Shown one piece after another: positions 21,504 to 33,400 of a stretch of DNA of 64,000 nt. Source of the DNA: Capitulum mitella. Its lineage: Eukaryota > Arthropoda > Thecostraca > Pollicipedomorpha > Pollicipedidae. Location: NCBI GenBank assembly GCA_030062745.1, contig CP099847.1, positions 3,084,304 to 3,148,303 of the forward strand, written 5' to 3'. The position numbers and the translations under genes are program-made. The notes under the pieces were generated by a model that saw only the letters and a program-made list of their open reading frames with translations, ran no database searches and was not told where the DNA came from. Each line of letters opens with the position of its first letter. Positions within the stretch are counted from its first letter, which is position 1.

Positions 21504-24172
21504 CTGGAAGGCAGCAGCGCACGGTCAGTGTCAGTAGGACCGCAGCACCAACAGTCACAGCTGCCGGAAAGAGTTAGACGGGGTTAGCATGAGTCTCCGG
21601 TGGACATCCAAGAATTTCTTGATTTTTTTTCAAGAGACGCCAGTCACACGTGAGCGGTGGTGTTCAGGAACACGCTCACGGGCGAAAGAAAACGATGGTG
21701 AATTTACTGAAAGCATTTGTTGGTATCTGCTGCGTTGGACAGATCACTGACACTTCCGACATCATATCTCGACACTCACTGTAACTACAAGGTGGACTGT
21801 TAACCAATAGACAACATAATGTTTGCGTCGTTATCAGTACCAGACATTATACGTATTAACAATTTAGGCGATATTTCTTAATGGAAGGAGAACAGTTAGT
21901 ATTTCCTTTCTGTGTTTACTTCTTGGAACGTTTAACGAAGGAGTTAATAAACCAAGGTTTATCTTATATATCCATACCTTGAACAACAACACATTTTACT
22001 GGAAGAAATCAGCATAACATTGACACCAAAATCGTCTTTAGTTGTTTAGAAGAGGGCAAAGAAATCTGTATCTTTATTATTTCCCATGAAGGAAAACTAC
22101 CAGCCCACGTCTTCTGGAATAACAGTAACATCAGGTGATGTTTTGGGAAAAACGATCAAGCATTGATGATAATGCCTGGCCGTTATTGATTTGAAAAAGT
22201 TCTGATGCGTCATTAGCTTTCATGTAAAGCTGGTGCTAACTTCTACTCATCCCCTTGCAAAGAATAATGCTCATAGAATTTCACTTGCTGTCATCTGAAA
22301 TAACTGGATGGAAAACATTTGCACCTTTTTTATAGATTCGATCTGACTGGTTGCTGGGATAATGTTAGGAATCGGATCCAGTGCTAGGCATAACTCATTG
22401 TATATACTCCGACCTCTACACCCGATCGAGCAAAGCCAGGCAACGGCGGCTAGTTGTGTCGAAAGGTTAACGTGCCACCAGCGATGCGGTATTTTGTAAA
22501 ACTGATTAAGCGCTAAAGATTAATGGTGTGCAGAATGCGACGCAGAATGGTTGTTTGTCTCTGCCGGATCGCAATAATGATCAAGCTCAGTTTAAAGAGA
22601 ATAAGGATTGATGTTGGGTCCAAAGCAATGGCTTTATCTAAGACGCCAAGCAAAACAGGAAACTGAGATTTCAGTAAACTGAAACGATTTGTTTATATGC
22701 AGATATATTTAGATGCAGGGAAACACATGGATATCTTGTTGGCTGACGGAAAAAGAAAGGACTAAACAATGAAATTTGGGAATGTTAGGCGACTGAGGAA
22801 TCACGTATGTATCAGGTAAGTTCAAGTCGTCATGATCACTCGTAATTAAACAGAATTAATCAATTTCTGGGACGCGTTTATGTCTTTGTTGTGGTTGCTT
22901 CGCAGCTCAGCAGTGTTAAATGAACGGATTGATCAGTGCTGGATACTATAACTGGTCGCGCTTTTAATCAGTCTTAACAAACTTAGTCCTTCACGACTAT
23001 GATAATCTTGCTGAAACGTCTGCCACCAGGCAATGTTCAGTCTCGTTCCTCCTTGACTGCAGTCCATCACCTTCACCCCCCGTGATGTGAAGCTTATGAT
23101 AATCATACGTCAACGTATTGACGGCAGAATGGCGTTTTGTATGACGTGACCGGGGCAGCCGGCAAACGATGCAGCTCTCCCACGGCCGTGGTATTCCGTA
23201 TCCCCGTCACCAACATCCTGGTTCGCTGCTTGTTGATGGTGTTTGAATATCAAACGACAACTGCTCAATGGCACAGTAAGGTGTTTCATTCCTCGGTGCA
23301 CATTATCTAGCGTATAACACATTGCCACTTTTTACGGGAGTATTATTATAGCCTCCCCCATACAACATGTCCCGCTGCTATATCGTAATATGAATATGTC
23401 CCCCCATATCCTTGGGACGACATCCCAACAGAAAAGGAGATATCCATCTGCCTTCATGCATCCAGCCAAAGCAGTTCCTACGTGCGATGATTTCATCTAT
23501 CTAACAGATTTGGTCATAATCGCTACAGGCAGCGAACAAAACGCCGTAAGCTTGCCGCAAGGTGTTCCGCACTTATTCATGTTTCGTACATTCTATGTCA
23601 CATTCCACTTAGAATTTAATGCATATTTCTGTAAGAATAGCTCATGTTTATTTGGTTTTCCTGCAGCATAAAGGGGAATCGAATATTTCTCAAACAACAT
23701 ACCAAATTATAATTCTCTCGTACTTTCCGGGAAAACGCCTACTCTTTGCCAACGTATCTTTACATTGTCTGAAAATGTTTACACTGTAACTGTAACAAAG
23801 GGTGCAAAAATGGCAATATCAAGCAACGGCAAATTAAAGCAAAACAATAAATGAGAAAGGCATCAACATCCAGGTCAGCAAATATGCAGACACCAGCGAC
23901 TCAGTGGCCCAAAAAAACACAAGCACGTTGCCTACACCGATACAATTTCATGTTGTGCCTATCATAGCTATATGTCTTACCTTCAACGGCATTATCAGTT
24001 ATCCCTGCTACTAAAAGCCAGCCATCCGAGGTTCGTCCACCACAGCGGAGAGCCAGCTGCAGCTTATTTTCGACCAGCACCAGCGCAACCACTCAGGCTA
24101 ACTTGCTTTCCCTGCGGGGCTATATCTCAGAAAAACACGGCTGGCGCCGACACCAATGTCGGCTTCCGATTC

Positions 24173-24306
24173 CTATCACCTTCTCCCTTTCTCTCCTCTC
24201 TCCTCTTTACTTCCCTCTCTCCCTCTCTCTCTTTATCTCTCACGTTCCATTATCTCTCTCACCACTCTCCTCCCTTTCTCTTCCCTCTCTCCCCACTCTC
24301 GCTCTA
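24173..24306 (+). repeat. Polypyrimidine (CT-rich) tract
   Basis: About 130 bases of almost pure C and T built from CTCTCTC, TTCTC and CCCTCTC units. Apparent Ser/Leu-rich frames here are low complexity and not genes. Confidence 0.9.
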
Positions 24307-24439
24307 GCACTCTGCCCGGCTACTCCGAGCCAGTCTGAGAGACTCTCAGGCCGACCCGTTTGCCTCGGATGGGCCGGGACCCACTCGCCGCGCGCCGCAG
24401 AGATGCCGAGGCGCCATCGATCATCTCATTACAAACACG

Positions 24440-24593
24440 TGTTCCGGCCGGCGGCCATCAAAATATCCTCACCGCCGGCGCCCAAGCACCGTCCCGGTCT
24501 GGGCACCGGCCGCCGCCCGGCCCGTTCGGCCGAATCGTGCCTCCGCACACAGGGCACGTCCGACAGGCACCCGCCGCCGCCGCCGCCGCCGCC

Positions 24594-24625
<32 letters not shown>

Positions 24626-25090
24626 GGCGCCCGGCCGGTAAACGTCCCTCGCTGTCGGCGGCCGGTCGGCCGCGTCCACGGCCAACCGGCGCACCAGCCT
24701 CCTGTCCAGCGGCCGGGAGACCCGAACCACGCCCCTTAGACACCTGACGCGCCGCCGGGGGCGGTCACCGCCGTGGTGTCGGCAGCCGGGCGCCTCCCTC
24801 CGGCGGCGCCACGGAGGCCTTCCCGCCGGCCCGGTCGCTGAGTTATGAGCGCGCCGGCGGGCGGCCGGCCGGCCGGGCCCGTGTGAGTTATAGCGCGCGG
24901 CGGGCTCGCGTGCCAGCGCCGGCGCTGCTCCTTGTCGGGCCGGGGAGGGGAGCCGGCAGTCGGTATCGCGTGACGCCCGCCGACGGCCGCCAGTTTTCTC
25001 CGGGATGAGCCGGGCTGGGACGGGTCGGAGGTCAGACGTGGGGCGCGTGGTCCCGCCATTACTCACCTGGGGGCTCGCTACGAGTGAGGA
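24440..25090. other. CpG-dense island in intron
   Basis: This GC-rich, CpG-rich block carries a (CCG)n(CAG)n repeat and long open frames on both strands that are Pro/Ala/Arg-rich and match no family I know. Near 25,060 the minus strand has a good donor-like CCCCCAG|gtgagt, but no convincing acceptor precedes it, so I do not call an exon. It could be a promoter-like island or a GC-rich repeat. Confidence 0.55.
24571..24625 (+). repeat. Compound (CCG)n(CAG)n trinucleotide repeat
   Basis: Eight CCG units pass directly into about ten CAG units with one CAA interruption. They are open in all plus frames (poly-Pro, poly-Ala, poly-Gln), but there is no evidence that they are translated. Confidence 0.92.
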
Positions 25091-26367
25091 GCGCCTGGAG
25101 GGCTTGGCGTACGCTCCTGCGGCTCACGAATACTACGCGGCGTAGCAGTTTGTGCCCGTCACCTTCGTCCACGGATTATTTCAATGATCAAATGAATCGT
25201 AACGAAATGTTATGGAGAGCTAACTTGTAAAATGCGCCTACCTCCCCAACAGTTTATATACCTCAGACAGGATCAGTAAAGACAAGACGCGGTCACCGAC
25301 TTAAAACAAATTTTTTGTTGTCAGAGTACAATATAAAACAATACCGAGAATGATTTTCGGAACTATGCACTTTAACCTTAATGTAGGAGTAACCTGGGTA
25401 AGCTCAGGTGAGGTCTAATATTAACAGTGAGTCAGGTTATGCGCTTAAAAATTATGTTGAGATCGGCTGAGTACATCTAAAAAACGGACTGTCGCATGTG
25501 CGTTAAATGGTCTTTGTTCGCCTAACTTAACCTAAAATTCCATTCTTGTTTTTCTAGGTACGTGAGCATTTCATGCTTTCTACTTTGCCTCAAATTTTGT
25601 TGAGCGGCGATTTTACAAAAGTTTTACTTTCAACATATGGCCTCAGCTGACCTTGACTGGCCTGACCAAAGTTATATATAACATGGAGAACAGAGCCAAA
25701 TTACAAAACTGACTTCATAAAAAGCTACTGAGATCACCATAATGGACTATACTATGACTGTCTGACCTGTTGGGTAAGTAGGTTAATCACACAGCCTATA
25801 ATTAGGGATTTTTTGGCGGGGGAGCTGGCCGGCCGATAGCAGCCAATGCACACCCACTGTAGCGCTTGTCTGATGGCTTAACGCGAGTAAGGCCGTTTGT
25901 AGCGGAGAATGGATTGGCTGCGTGACTGACCTTGTCGTTTTGTTGAGGTGCAACAAAGCTGTGTGTACACGCTATAATTTTTAGCGGGGAAAGGTACGTT
26001 AAAAAATATCAAAGAAAATGGGGAGAAATAAATTATTTTATCCGCAATAGGCCAACAGCTACGTATAAAAGTGGAATATTCAGTTTATACTTCTGGCAGT
26101 TTTGTCGTTAGTTAACTGATGAGAACTTCGATACTTTGACATTGTGCGCGTGTCTACCATGCGTGAGATAGCTATTTAACCACCCCATGGTATGTGTACA
26201 CGTTGGTTTGTTATTAAAAAAGGCCAGACACTTATTCCAAGTCCAATGTCGATAGAAAGAACATGGCAGCACACAAGTCGACCATCAGCAACCGCCGGCG
26301 ACCTCCAAAGCAGTCATAATATTGTGCACCGAATACCCGTCATTGCGTCCCGTCAGTCCCTACTCAC

Positions 26368-26568
26368 AGTTCATGTCGATCATGACCGATGTGACGAGTG
26401 GGGCAGTCAGGTTCGTGTTGGAGGCCACGCAGGCCAGCCTTCTGTGCAGGTCACTCCTACTGAGGGCGGCAATCGTAAACTGACTGATGACGTCATCGCC
26501 GTCCACTTGAAATGCCCGTGAGATCACGGCGCCGGCTGATTTCCATATCACCCGGGGACGGGGAAAAC
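26368..26568 (-). CDS. side-like: Sidestep-like receptor, exon for C-terminal half of Ig2
   Basis: This exon is 201 bases long (2 bases, 66 codons, 1 base). The acceptor is tttgtaattgcag|GTTTTCC and the donor GAACT|gtgagt. The first codon is split G|GT and completes the VKGG motif of the preceding exon. It reads FPRPRVIWKSAGAVISRAF, then QFTIAALSRSDLHRRLACVA, and ends SNTNLTAPLVTSVMIDMN. P-x-V-x-W is the C strand; L-x-R-x-D-L...L-x-C-x-A-S-N is the family form of the E-F region, and a V-x-I/L-D-M/L-N end precedes Ig3 in relatives. NLT is an N-glycosylation sequon. Both ends are phase 1. Confidence 0.9.
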
Positions 26569-27610
26569 CTGCAATTACAAATCTGAGAATTAGAACACTG
26601 TTTTTCATAGTTTGCTTGGCATCGGCAGATGTCAGAATCACTACCCGTTAAAAGTAGATCATGGACACAGAACATTTCGTCACCTACTCGGGCAAGGAAG
26701 TGTGTTTCAGGAGAACAAATGAGTAGCTGTCTTCCTCCATGAGCAGAAATGCTGTTTTGGAAATATCTGGTGGTGATCAAACAGTCCTAGTTTTAATTCC
26801 TTAAAACAGATCCTCTCTGAAAAACTTAGTCTGTCGTGCTGATGGCAACGATATTGATTTCAGCGAACGTACGGGCAAGGCTTGCATTAACTAAATTGCA
26901 TATGCAACAAACAACTTGTGATTATAAAGCAATGATTCGTCGAGAATGCTACACCCATGTCATGTGCAACCATGATCTGTAACTTCTATAATCAACTGCG
27001 TTTTCAGAAAAATGAAAATGATATGGAGGCTCCAAGCAGATCATTAAACAATACGGACGCAGCACAGCAACCAAATCCACAACACAAATGAAACAAATTA
27101 TGTCTTATTGGAATGCCATCACTTTCTTAAAGGGAGACGTGCATGGGAAACCATACACTTGGCGAAGTATGTACCACGTAATAGAACGTTATGACATGCA
27201 TCATATTTTAGATAGGCTGGCGTGAAAATTATGTAACGGTGTCTCTTGAACAGATGGAAAGCTATGCATAATGTATTGGCATCTGTTTCGCAAGCATACA
27301 ATAATTTGCTTCTTTCCTTGCACCAGCAATATAATGTGTATGACATTCGAATCGACCGTGGAGTCGATTCATGATTTAATGCGAAGGAGTAAAGGGGTTG
27401 AACATTTTTTTCCTGCCCACAATGCCTGGAATATCTATGTGACGTTACTGACTCGAGTCCATGTCTTAAATGTTAACGCACACGTTCTTTGAAAGAGGAA
27501 TGGATTGTTGGAAACCAGATACTGCGCTGGCCTCCACAGTGTTAAAAAGGCACTAATTCGGCTATAAACTAGCTTCGCAAGACGACGGAGAATGACGGTA
27601 CAATGTACGG

Positions 27611-27901
27611 CAAGGCACGTAGCCAGGATTTTCCTCAGGGGGGAAATGTTGAATTTTGCCATGTGCCGCTAGCATGTGAAGAAACTTATAGGAAAAGCAG
27701 CAATTTCATGTCATTTACCTCAGCACAAAAAACACTTAATGTTTGCTTTTGCAATATTTATATATATATGTATGTATGTATGTATGCATGTATATATGGT
27801 CATATTACGGATTCCTGCAAAATCGCCACACATCTAGTGAAGACTGGCTCAAGGGGGGGAGGGCATGACCCCCGTGGCCCCTACCCTTGTCTACGCCCCT
27901 G
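27611..27901. mobile_element. MITE with CAGGGGCGTAG-type terminal repeats (hAT-like?)
   Basis: The left end CAAGGCACGTAGCCAGGA and the reverse complement of the right end CAGGGGCGTAGACAAGGG form an imperfect inverted pair 291 bases apart, with GGATTTTCCTCAGGGGGG just inside the left end. No clear target duplication is visible. The interior has an (AT)n(GTAT)n run at 27,758-27,797. A similar terminus is seen at 57,521-57,546, and the 61,163-61,331 element is related. The hAT assignment rests on that relative. Confidence 0.6.
27758..27797. repeat. (TA)n/(TATG)n microsatellite
   Basis: TATATATATG followed by several TATG units inside the MITE at 27,611-27,901. Confidence 0.85.
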
Positions 27902-28903
27902 CGACAAGGAAAGACATTGTTTCCAAGTACGATGTTCATCCGTTTAAACGCTTGTCGCTAATTACAGTGTATCGGCTTGTTAGCCATATATTGGACGTTG
28001 CAAAATGCATCGCAACACGACACACACCGCTATTACGGAGAGGTCCGTTCCATGCCTGCGTCGCCACAACGCTAGACACGGCGCATTTACGTGGCATCAG
28101 CAGCAGCACATGGAAAAAATATCACGTCGAAAAGGACGAATCAGGGTCTTTGAGCGTCCAGCGTGACATTCAGCCGGCGGCAGTGGTCACAGCAGTCACA
28201 CAGCGCGCGCAGCCTTTCATGCGCTCTCTCGCTGCGACGCCGCTGGTCAATGGGGGAATCGATGGTGACATTAGGCCCGGCCTGTCGGCGCGCCGCCGCT
28301 TCATGGGCCATGAATCTTCCACCGGCCGCTGATGGCTCATCAGGGAATTAGGCTGCATGGTTGACGCACTCCCACCTGGCGTGCGGCCCGACCGGCGTCC
28401 GGTTTGCCGCTCCACTGCAGCTGTCGACTGAAATCGGTCGCTGGTTGGCCGCTAGCGTCAAGGCGGACCGTTCCCACCGCGAGAGCACTGCCGAGTCTCC
28501 CTGTATGCGGGAAGGTTCGCGTCCTCTGCCCGTTCCTCGCGTCTCTGATTGCTACCGACGGGGTGTTTCTACAAAACAGGCAGACGGGCGGAAATGCAGG
28601 CAGTGAGAAAGACAGGGTCAGAGAGCCATGACAGTCGCCGCATTACTGCTTAATGTGCCGTCGACACTATTACACACACACGTATACACACATGCAAACG
28701 TGCAGATGGCATCCGCTATAGGCTAGTCATCATTGCGTTTCACTAATGCAGAGCGAAGGGACAAGCCGTGCTGCGCCAGAAATGCTTACTGCGTGAAGCA
28801 TTCTAGAAGCGCCACCAATGGCGGAAAGCGTCAGATAATCGTGATAGCCGCGTTCTGCATGCACGCGAAGCGTCGGCTGGCCGGCGGCGGCCATCTCTCT
28901 GAC

Positions 28904-29014
28904 CTCCTTTGACGCGGCACGTGAGGGACAGTCGCTGGCCCTCTTCGAACGCGCCCACCACGGCGTCGGCCACGGCGCCGTCGGAGTCGATGATCTCGAT
29001 GCTCTGCGGCGGCG
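28904..29014 (-). CDS. side-like: Sidestep-like receptor, exon for N-terminal half of Ig2
   Basis: This exon is 111 bases long (2 bases, 36 codons, 1 base). The acceptor is agctctctgttccag|CGCCGCC and the donor GGAG|gtcaga. After the split codon (G|CG, Ala) it reads PPQSIEIIDSDGAVADAVVG, then AFEEGQRLSLTCRVKG, and the final split codon gives the second Gly. P-P-x-x-x-x-I-x-D...EG-x-x-L-x-L-x-C-x-V-x-G-G is the standard opening of Ig2 in Sidestep proteins. The donor is weak (gtcaga) but is the only GT that keeps the conserved GG and the reading phase. It sits in a GC-rich island, and a 17-bp minisatellite begins only 79 bases upstream of its acceptor. Confidence 0.88.
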
Positions 29015-29093
29015 CTGGAACAGAGAGCTGCGCTCAGCGAGCGCCCTTGGATCTACGGGCCACGCAGTCGGTTCCTCTGCGCGGCCGGCTTCT

Positions 29094-29286
29094 ATGCCCG
29101 GCCTGCTCCACTGCCCGGCCGGCTCCCCTGCCCGGCCGTCCCTGCTGCCCGGCCCTCTCTACTGCCCGGCCTGCTCCAATGCCCGGCCTGTTCCACTGCC
29201 CGGCCGGCTCCCCTGCCCGGCCGGCCGTGCTGCCCGGCCCGCTCCACTGCCCGGCCCGCTCGTCTGCCCGGCCGGCTCCGCTGCCC
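29094..29286. repeat. 17-bp GC-rich minisatellite (TGCCCGGCCGGCTCCAC)
   Basis: Eleven tandem units of exactly 17 bases start TGCCCGGCC and vary in the last eight bases. On the minus strand it occupies the intron between 79 and 272 bases before the acceptor of the Ig2 exon, so copy-number change would alter the sequence just upstream of the branch-point region. Pro/Ala-rich frames across it are artefacts of the repeat. Confidence 0.95.
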
Positions 29287-29429
29287 CTGGCCAGCAGCCT
29301 ATGGTCGCAGTGCCAGCACCAGCGCGGCACAGAGCGTTTATAGAATAAGCAGCACGGCGTCCCGGGAATCTAGGCCCTGTACCTCATGTGGGAAAGGCTC
29401 GTTACTTTGCGCTTAGACGCGATACATTG

Positions 29430-29580
29430 AGAAAAAAGAAAATGGAGGAGAGAAACAGTACGCGTGAAAGAGAGAAAAAGAACAAGGAGAAAGGAAGAGC
29501 GAGAGACGTAGAAAGATGGATAGGGAAAGAGAGGGAGGGAGGGATGACGGAAAACAGACAGAGGGGAAGAGGCAAACACT
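29430..29580 (+). repeat. Polypurine (GA-rich) tract
   Basis: About 150 bases dominated by A and G (GAGAGAAA, AGGAGAAAGG, GAGAGGGAGGG). It is low complexity; a Glu/Lys/Arg-rich frame through it is not a convincing gene. Confidence 0.85.
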
Positions 29581-30435
29581 ACGTCATAACTTTTCGTCAA
29601 CGTATGGAGAAACGTAGACGTAGAGCTATTATCAACAACAGGTATTTCGCTGGCATGAAATTTCAAATGTCAGATTTTCTCTACTGAGGTAGCAGTGTAT
29701 ATGTGATGCACAAATACTACCTTTAAAACACATTTCGTAGCGCACTTTAAATTCATTCCAGATGAAATGTGATGCGAGCGATTGCTCACAAGTCTCGGCT
29801 CCCATTAATCATTCCGCTATCTCGCTGCATGCAGATAATCTAATTCCACTTTGCGTCCATTAACTCATGGTGTGTTGCATCATTCAACTAATCAATGTCA
29901 AGATAACAGGCAAGGCGGAACTAAAGAGCGACAAACTATGAACCACGGATATGAAGTTGCGCGGTCAGGCTGAGTTGCGCCTCGATCAGTTTCATTCCAC
30001 AAATGTATGGTGAAAAACGTTTGAAAATCCTAATGTTTTTCTTCGTTACATAAAAGTAGGCAATGTAACGGTAGCAAAAAATTGACAACATTAATTACCC
30101 GGATTTCAGGACCCAAACCATTTATTATTAATCATCACTACAAACTCAGGTATTTGAGCAATTTCTACTTATCAGCAAGGAAGGGAGCCTCAGCTGATGC
30201 CTGATCCACATCCAGCATAACCACTCCAAATCAAAGAGAAGACCTCCGCCTTGCGTGGTCCCCTCTCGTGTCGACCTAGCCAGTGACCTCTGACCGAGAC
30301 TATGCAGCCGTGCCGCCTCCCCAGCCGCCGTCCTGAGCCCCGTCATGCGCGACGGCGTGCCATCAATCGTGGGCGGCCTCCTGCCGCGAGCGTGGCCCTG
30401 CTGAGCGTTATCCATCAGAGAGCAGTGCGCGCCCG

Positions 30436-30436
30436 C

Positions 30437-30470
<34 letters not shown>
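30436..30470 (+). repeat. (CCG)n trinucleotide repeat
   Basis: About eleven CCG units inside a CpG-dense island (about 30,290-30,790). It would read poly-Pro or poly-Ala, but nothing shows that it is coding. Confidence 0.93.
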
Positions 30471-33400
30471 GCATAAAGCGCCGCCCGCCGGCGCTAAACG
30501 GCGGCGAAACGGGCGCGCCGCCTTTGAGCCGGCCGCGCCGCATCCGTCGCCGTCCGACGCGGCCGCAGTACGTCAGGCCGCGACCGGCCAACTTCGCCGG
30601 AACGGGCCGGACAGAGCGCTAACGGCGGACGAGAGACGCCGCTTGGCCGCCTGCGGAAGAGCGCCCGCCCGCCGCGCCGATGAGCCGACGGCGACGGCGG
30701 CGGCGCCGATAGCGACGCCGAGCCTGGGGCAGACGGCGAAGTCCGGCCTGGCTATCTGGCCCGGCGGCAAATGCAACTGGCGAAGCTATGGCGCCAGGCG
30801 TGCAGCAATCATAGAAACCAGTTGGACTGTGATGGGACCTTCGTGTTTTTGTCTTTGTGCTGAAGCCTGCTTGATGGGTTTTCGTAACTTGCACCGACGT
30901 AATCGAGTTTGTACTTCACTTGTGCTCCAAGACGTGAAACTTGTCATCGATTACAGTAAGCAATGGAGGCCGATGAATAGATGCTGCCGAGAAGCGTACG
31001 CGATTCTTAAGGCTAGGTTGGGGTCCCACAGATGGCATCCTTGCATTCGTCATATCAGCGTTTCCAGTTTCAATAACCGAACCTTAGTTCTTAGAGCCAT
31101 GCTTGTTGACTTCAAGATGCACAGACATATGGATCCGGTCTAGGATTTTCACCCGCAATGCCTGCCGGGTTCATTGGTTGCACACTGCCTCCGAAGGCCG
31201 GAAACTGCCTCCGGCGCTCCGCAAGCCGCCCCGGGAGACCCTGGAACACGACGGACGGCGCTGCACCGCCCCGGGGTTTCTCATCAGTCTCGGGTGGCCG
31301 GCGGCAGGGTCAGCTTGGCCGGCGCCGGCAGGACCTGGCTGGTGCAGATGGTTCCGGGCAGGACCTGGCTGTGCTGAACAGTCCCGGGCAGCGGTCGCCT
31401 GGGGCGAATGGGGCTCTGGCTTCCGACTGATCTTGTCATTTCGCCAGCTGCCGATGGTGACATCCAGCGCGCTCCAGCCTGAAGCCCGTCATGAGCGCCG
31501 TCGGCCCCGGTGTCTGGCGGGAGGTGGGAGGGAGCGAATTCCCTCCGTGCCAGGCACTGCACGCGCTAAATGAACAATAGAGATCCATAAACCCTTGGTA
31601 GAAAGCGCGGATAATTCGATGATAGTCGACACTGGTTCGCGGACTCCTATCTGATAGTAGGCTATTGGATCTGAGTAAAAGCTTAATAATGAAAAGGAGA
31701 GAAGTCTTTGCCGATCAATGACAGTAGTTTCCGTAACTTAGATGGGATTCTTTACAGAGACTTTGACAATGAGCAAGATTGCATCTGATACGGTTGCGCT
31801 CAAGGAGCGATTGGCAATTAATGGTGAAAAGAAGCATTTGTAGTGAGAGTCCGTTTTGATTCGTTTGTCGAAACCGATGTTTGTTCCAAGATTATTATCG
31901 GTTCATTTGTCAATCATTGGCAGTATATTTCGACCAGACTCCACAATTTCACACTCGTCTGGGTCGCACTTTAAAACCTAAAAATGACATCTGACGCCAG
32001 TCCCCTTCATTAACAAAACTATTCTGCACCAGCTGAACACCACTCAAGGACAGTCTCGGCAGCCCCGCAGTTGTCTCGAGTTATAGTTCCACCCCAATGG
32101 ACTCTGTCCACTGTACGACCTCCCTCCCCCCAGTCCGGCGGCGGCGGCGGCGCCGGGGCGCGACCTGAGCAGCTGGCAGCGCGCCAGCCGGCCGCGGGGC
32201 AGGTGGCTGATGGAACGTACCGGGCCGGCCTGCTCAGCCGCTCTGATCAGACGGCGACAGGGCGTAATCTGTCCAGACATCGACGGATCGGCCCCGCCCG
32301 GCCCGCGGCCGGCGCCGCCTCCGGCAGAGCCCCGGAGCACGCCCGGGCCCGACGGAGGCGCAGGGGCGTCGTCAGGGGGTCGAGGAAGGGGGGGGGACGA
32401 ACGGTGCCCTGGCTCCTAAAGAGGAAAGCGACTGTCGGCGACGGATGTCCGGACCAAAGCGAGAACGAAGACGCTGACAGTTAAACACCGCCCTGTACGA
32501 AACTCGGCCTGCTTCTGCAGGACGTTCTGCAGAGCCGCCGTAAAGCCTGCGGAACGAGACAGCCAGGGGAAAATCTGCATATTTTGTCGAACGCTGCTGA
32601 AACTAAGGCACAAAAATGGAACGAATGTCGGATATCTCACCCACGAAACGTTTACAATGTCCCACATATTTGCGAGACTCAGAGCCTGGTCTGAATGCAA
32701 CTGCTGGTTAGGTTTCAGGCAGAAAGAAAGTGTGGCCTTGTTCAATTTAGTTTTCATTGGGATGTTTAGAGAACCAGCAAATGTGATGCGAACAGTGGTG
32801 ATGAATGAATGATCTTTCAATTTTGGACACATCGCAAACGACCATTCTTGAAATGCGCCTTGAAATACCCTCACCTCGTTCGATAAGTGCTTATTTCCGG
32901 TGGAATCTCGCACAGCAGCCGTACAAATTTGCAGTCCGTCACGGACCCGAACAAAATGGATTTTAAACGTGATTCAGACGGAAGCTCTTTGGCCAGAGCT
33001 TCAAGGCGCTGGGTCCTGATCGCGTCACTTGCTGCATTTCATTCGAGCGGAGCAGCTGGAAATATCAAAGGTCACTGAGAGGGATCTGGAAGATGCTCCA
33101 GCACACTGGTAGAGAATGTCCAGTCTGTATCCCAGGCGCCCTCGTTAGTAAGCTCGTTTATTTCCCGAAGGCGGCTGCAGGCACGCTGGGAGCACGGGGT
33201 TATTTGTCTTCCCGGTGCGAAATTGTTCGGCGGCTCATTTAGCTCGACTAATTGCTGCGGCACCTTTCGTTTTTTAGAGCGGCGTTTTAGGTAAAACTAA
33301 CACAGGAATTCTGGAGAAAAATTGCTTCTTGGGAACATAAAATAAAGTTGCCAAGCACTGGCGGTCAACACATCCTTTTGGCTTGCTGGTTACGGGCTCT

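Larger units (their letters stand above)
21504..26367 (-). other. Intron between Ig2 and Ig3 (4,864 bp)
   Basis: This is a phase-1 intron with donor GAACT|gtgagt and acceptor gctgccttccag. About 21,580-24,150 is AT-rich sequence in which I recognise nothing. It is followed by a polypyrimidine tract (24,173-24,306), a CpG island with compound trinucleotide repeats (24,440-25,090), and AT-rich sequence with scattered AGGTCA-like motifs (25,360-25,790). Confidence 0.8.
26569..28903 (-). other. Intron within Ig2 (2,335 bp)
   Basis: This is a phase-1 intron with donor GGAG|gtcaga and acceptor tttgtaattgcag. It contains a CAGGGG-type MITE (27,611-27,901) with an internal TGTA microsatellite. The other bases are AT-rich to about 28,140 and GC-richer after that; I recognise no other feature. 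Confidence 0.8.

Noticed and set aside
24103..25066. Long open frames on both strands around 24.1-25.1 kb
   Set aside because: They derive from a polypyrimidine tract, a (CCG)n(CAG)n repeat and high GC content, which removes stop codons. No family motif is present.
25060..25140. Possible minus-strand exon ending CCCCCAG|gtgagt
   Set aside because: A good donor but no pyrimidine tract plus AG upstream, no recognised peptide, and not needed by the reading phase of the receptor gene.
30643..31143. A 166-codon plus-strand frame
   Set aside because: It starts in a CpG island and runs into AT-rich sequence with no domain or codon pattern that I recognise; it lies inside an intron of the opposite-strand gene.
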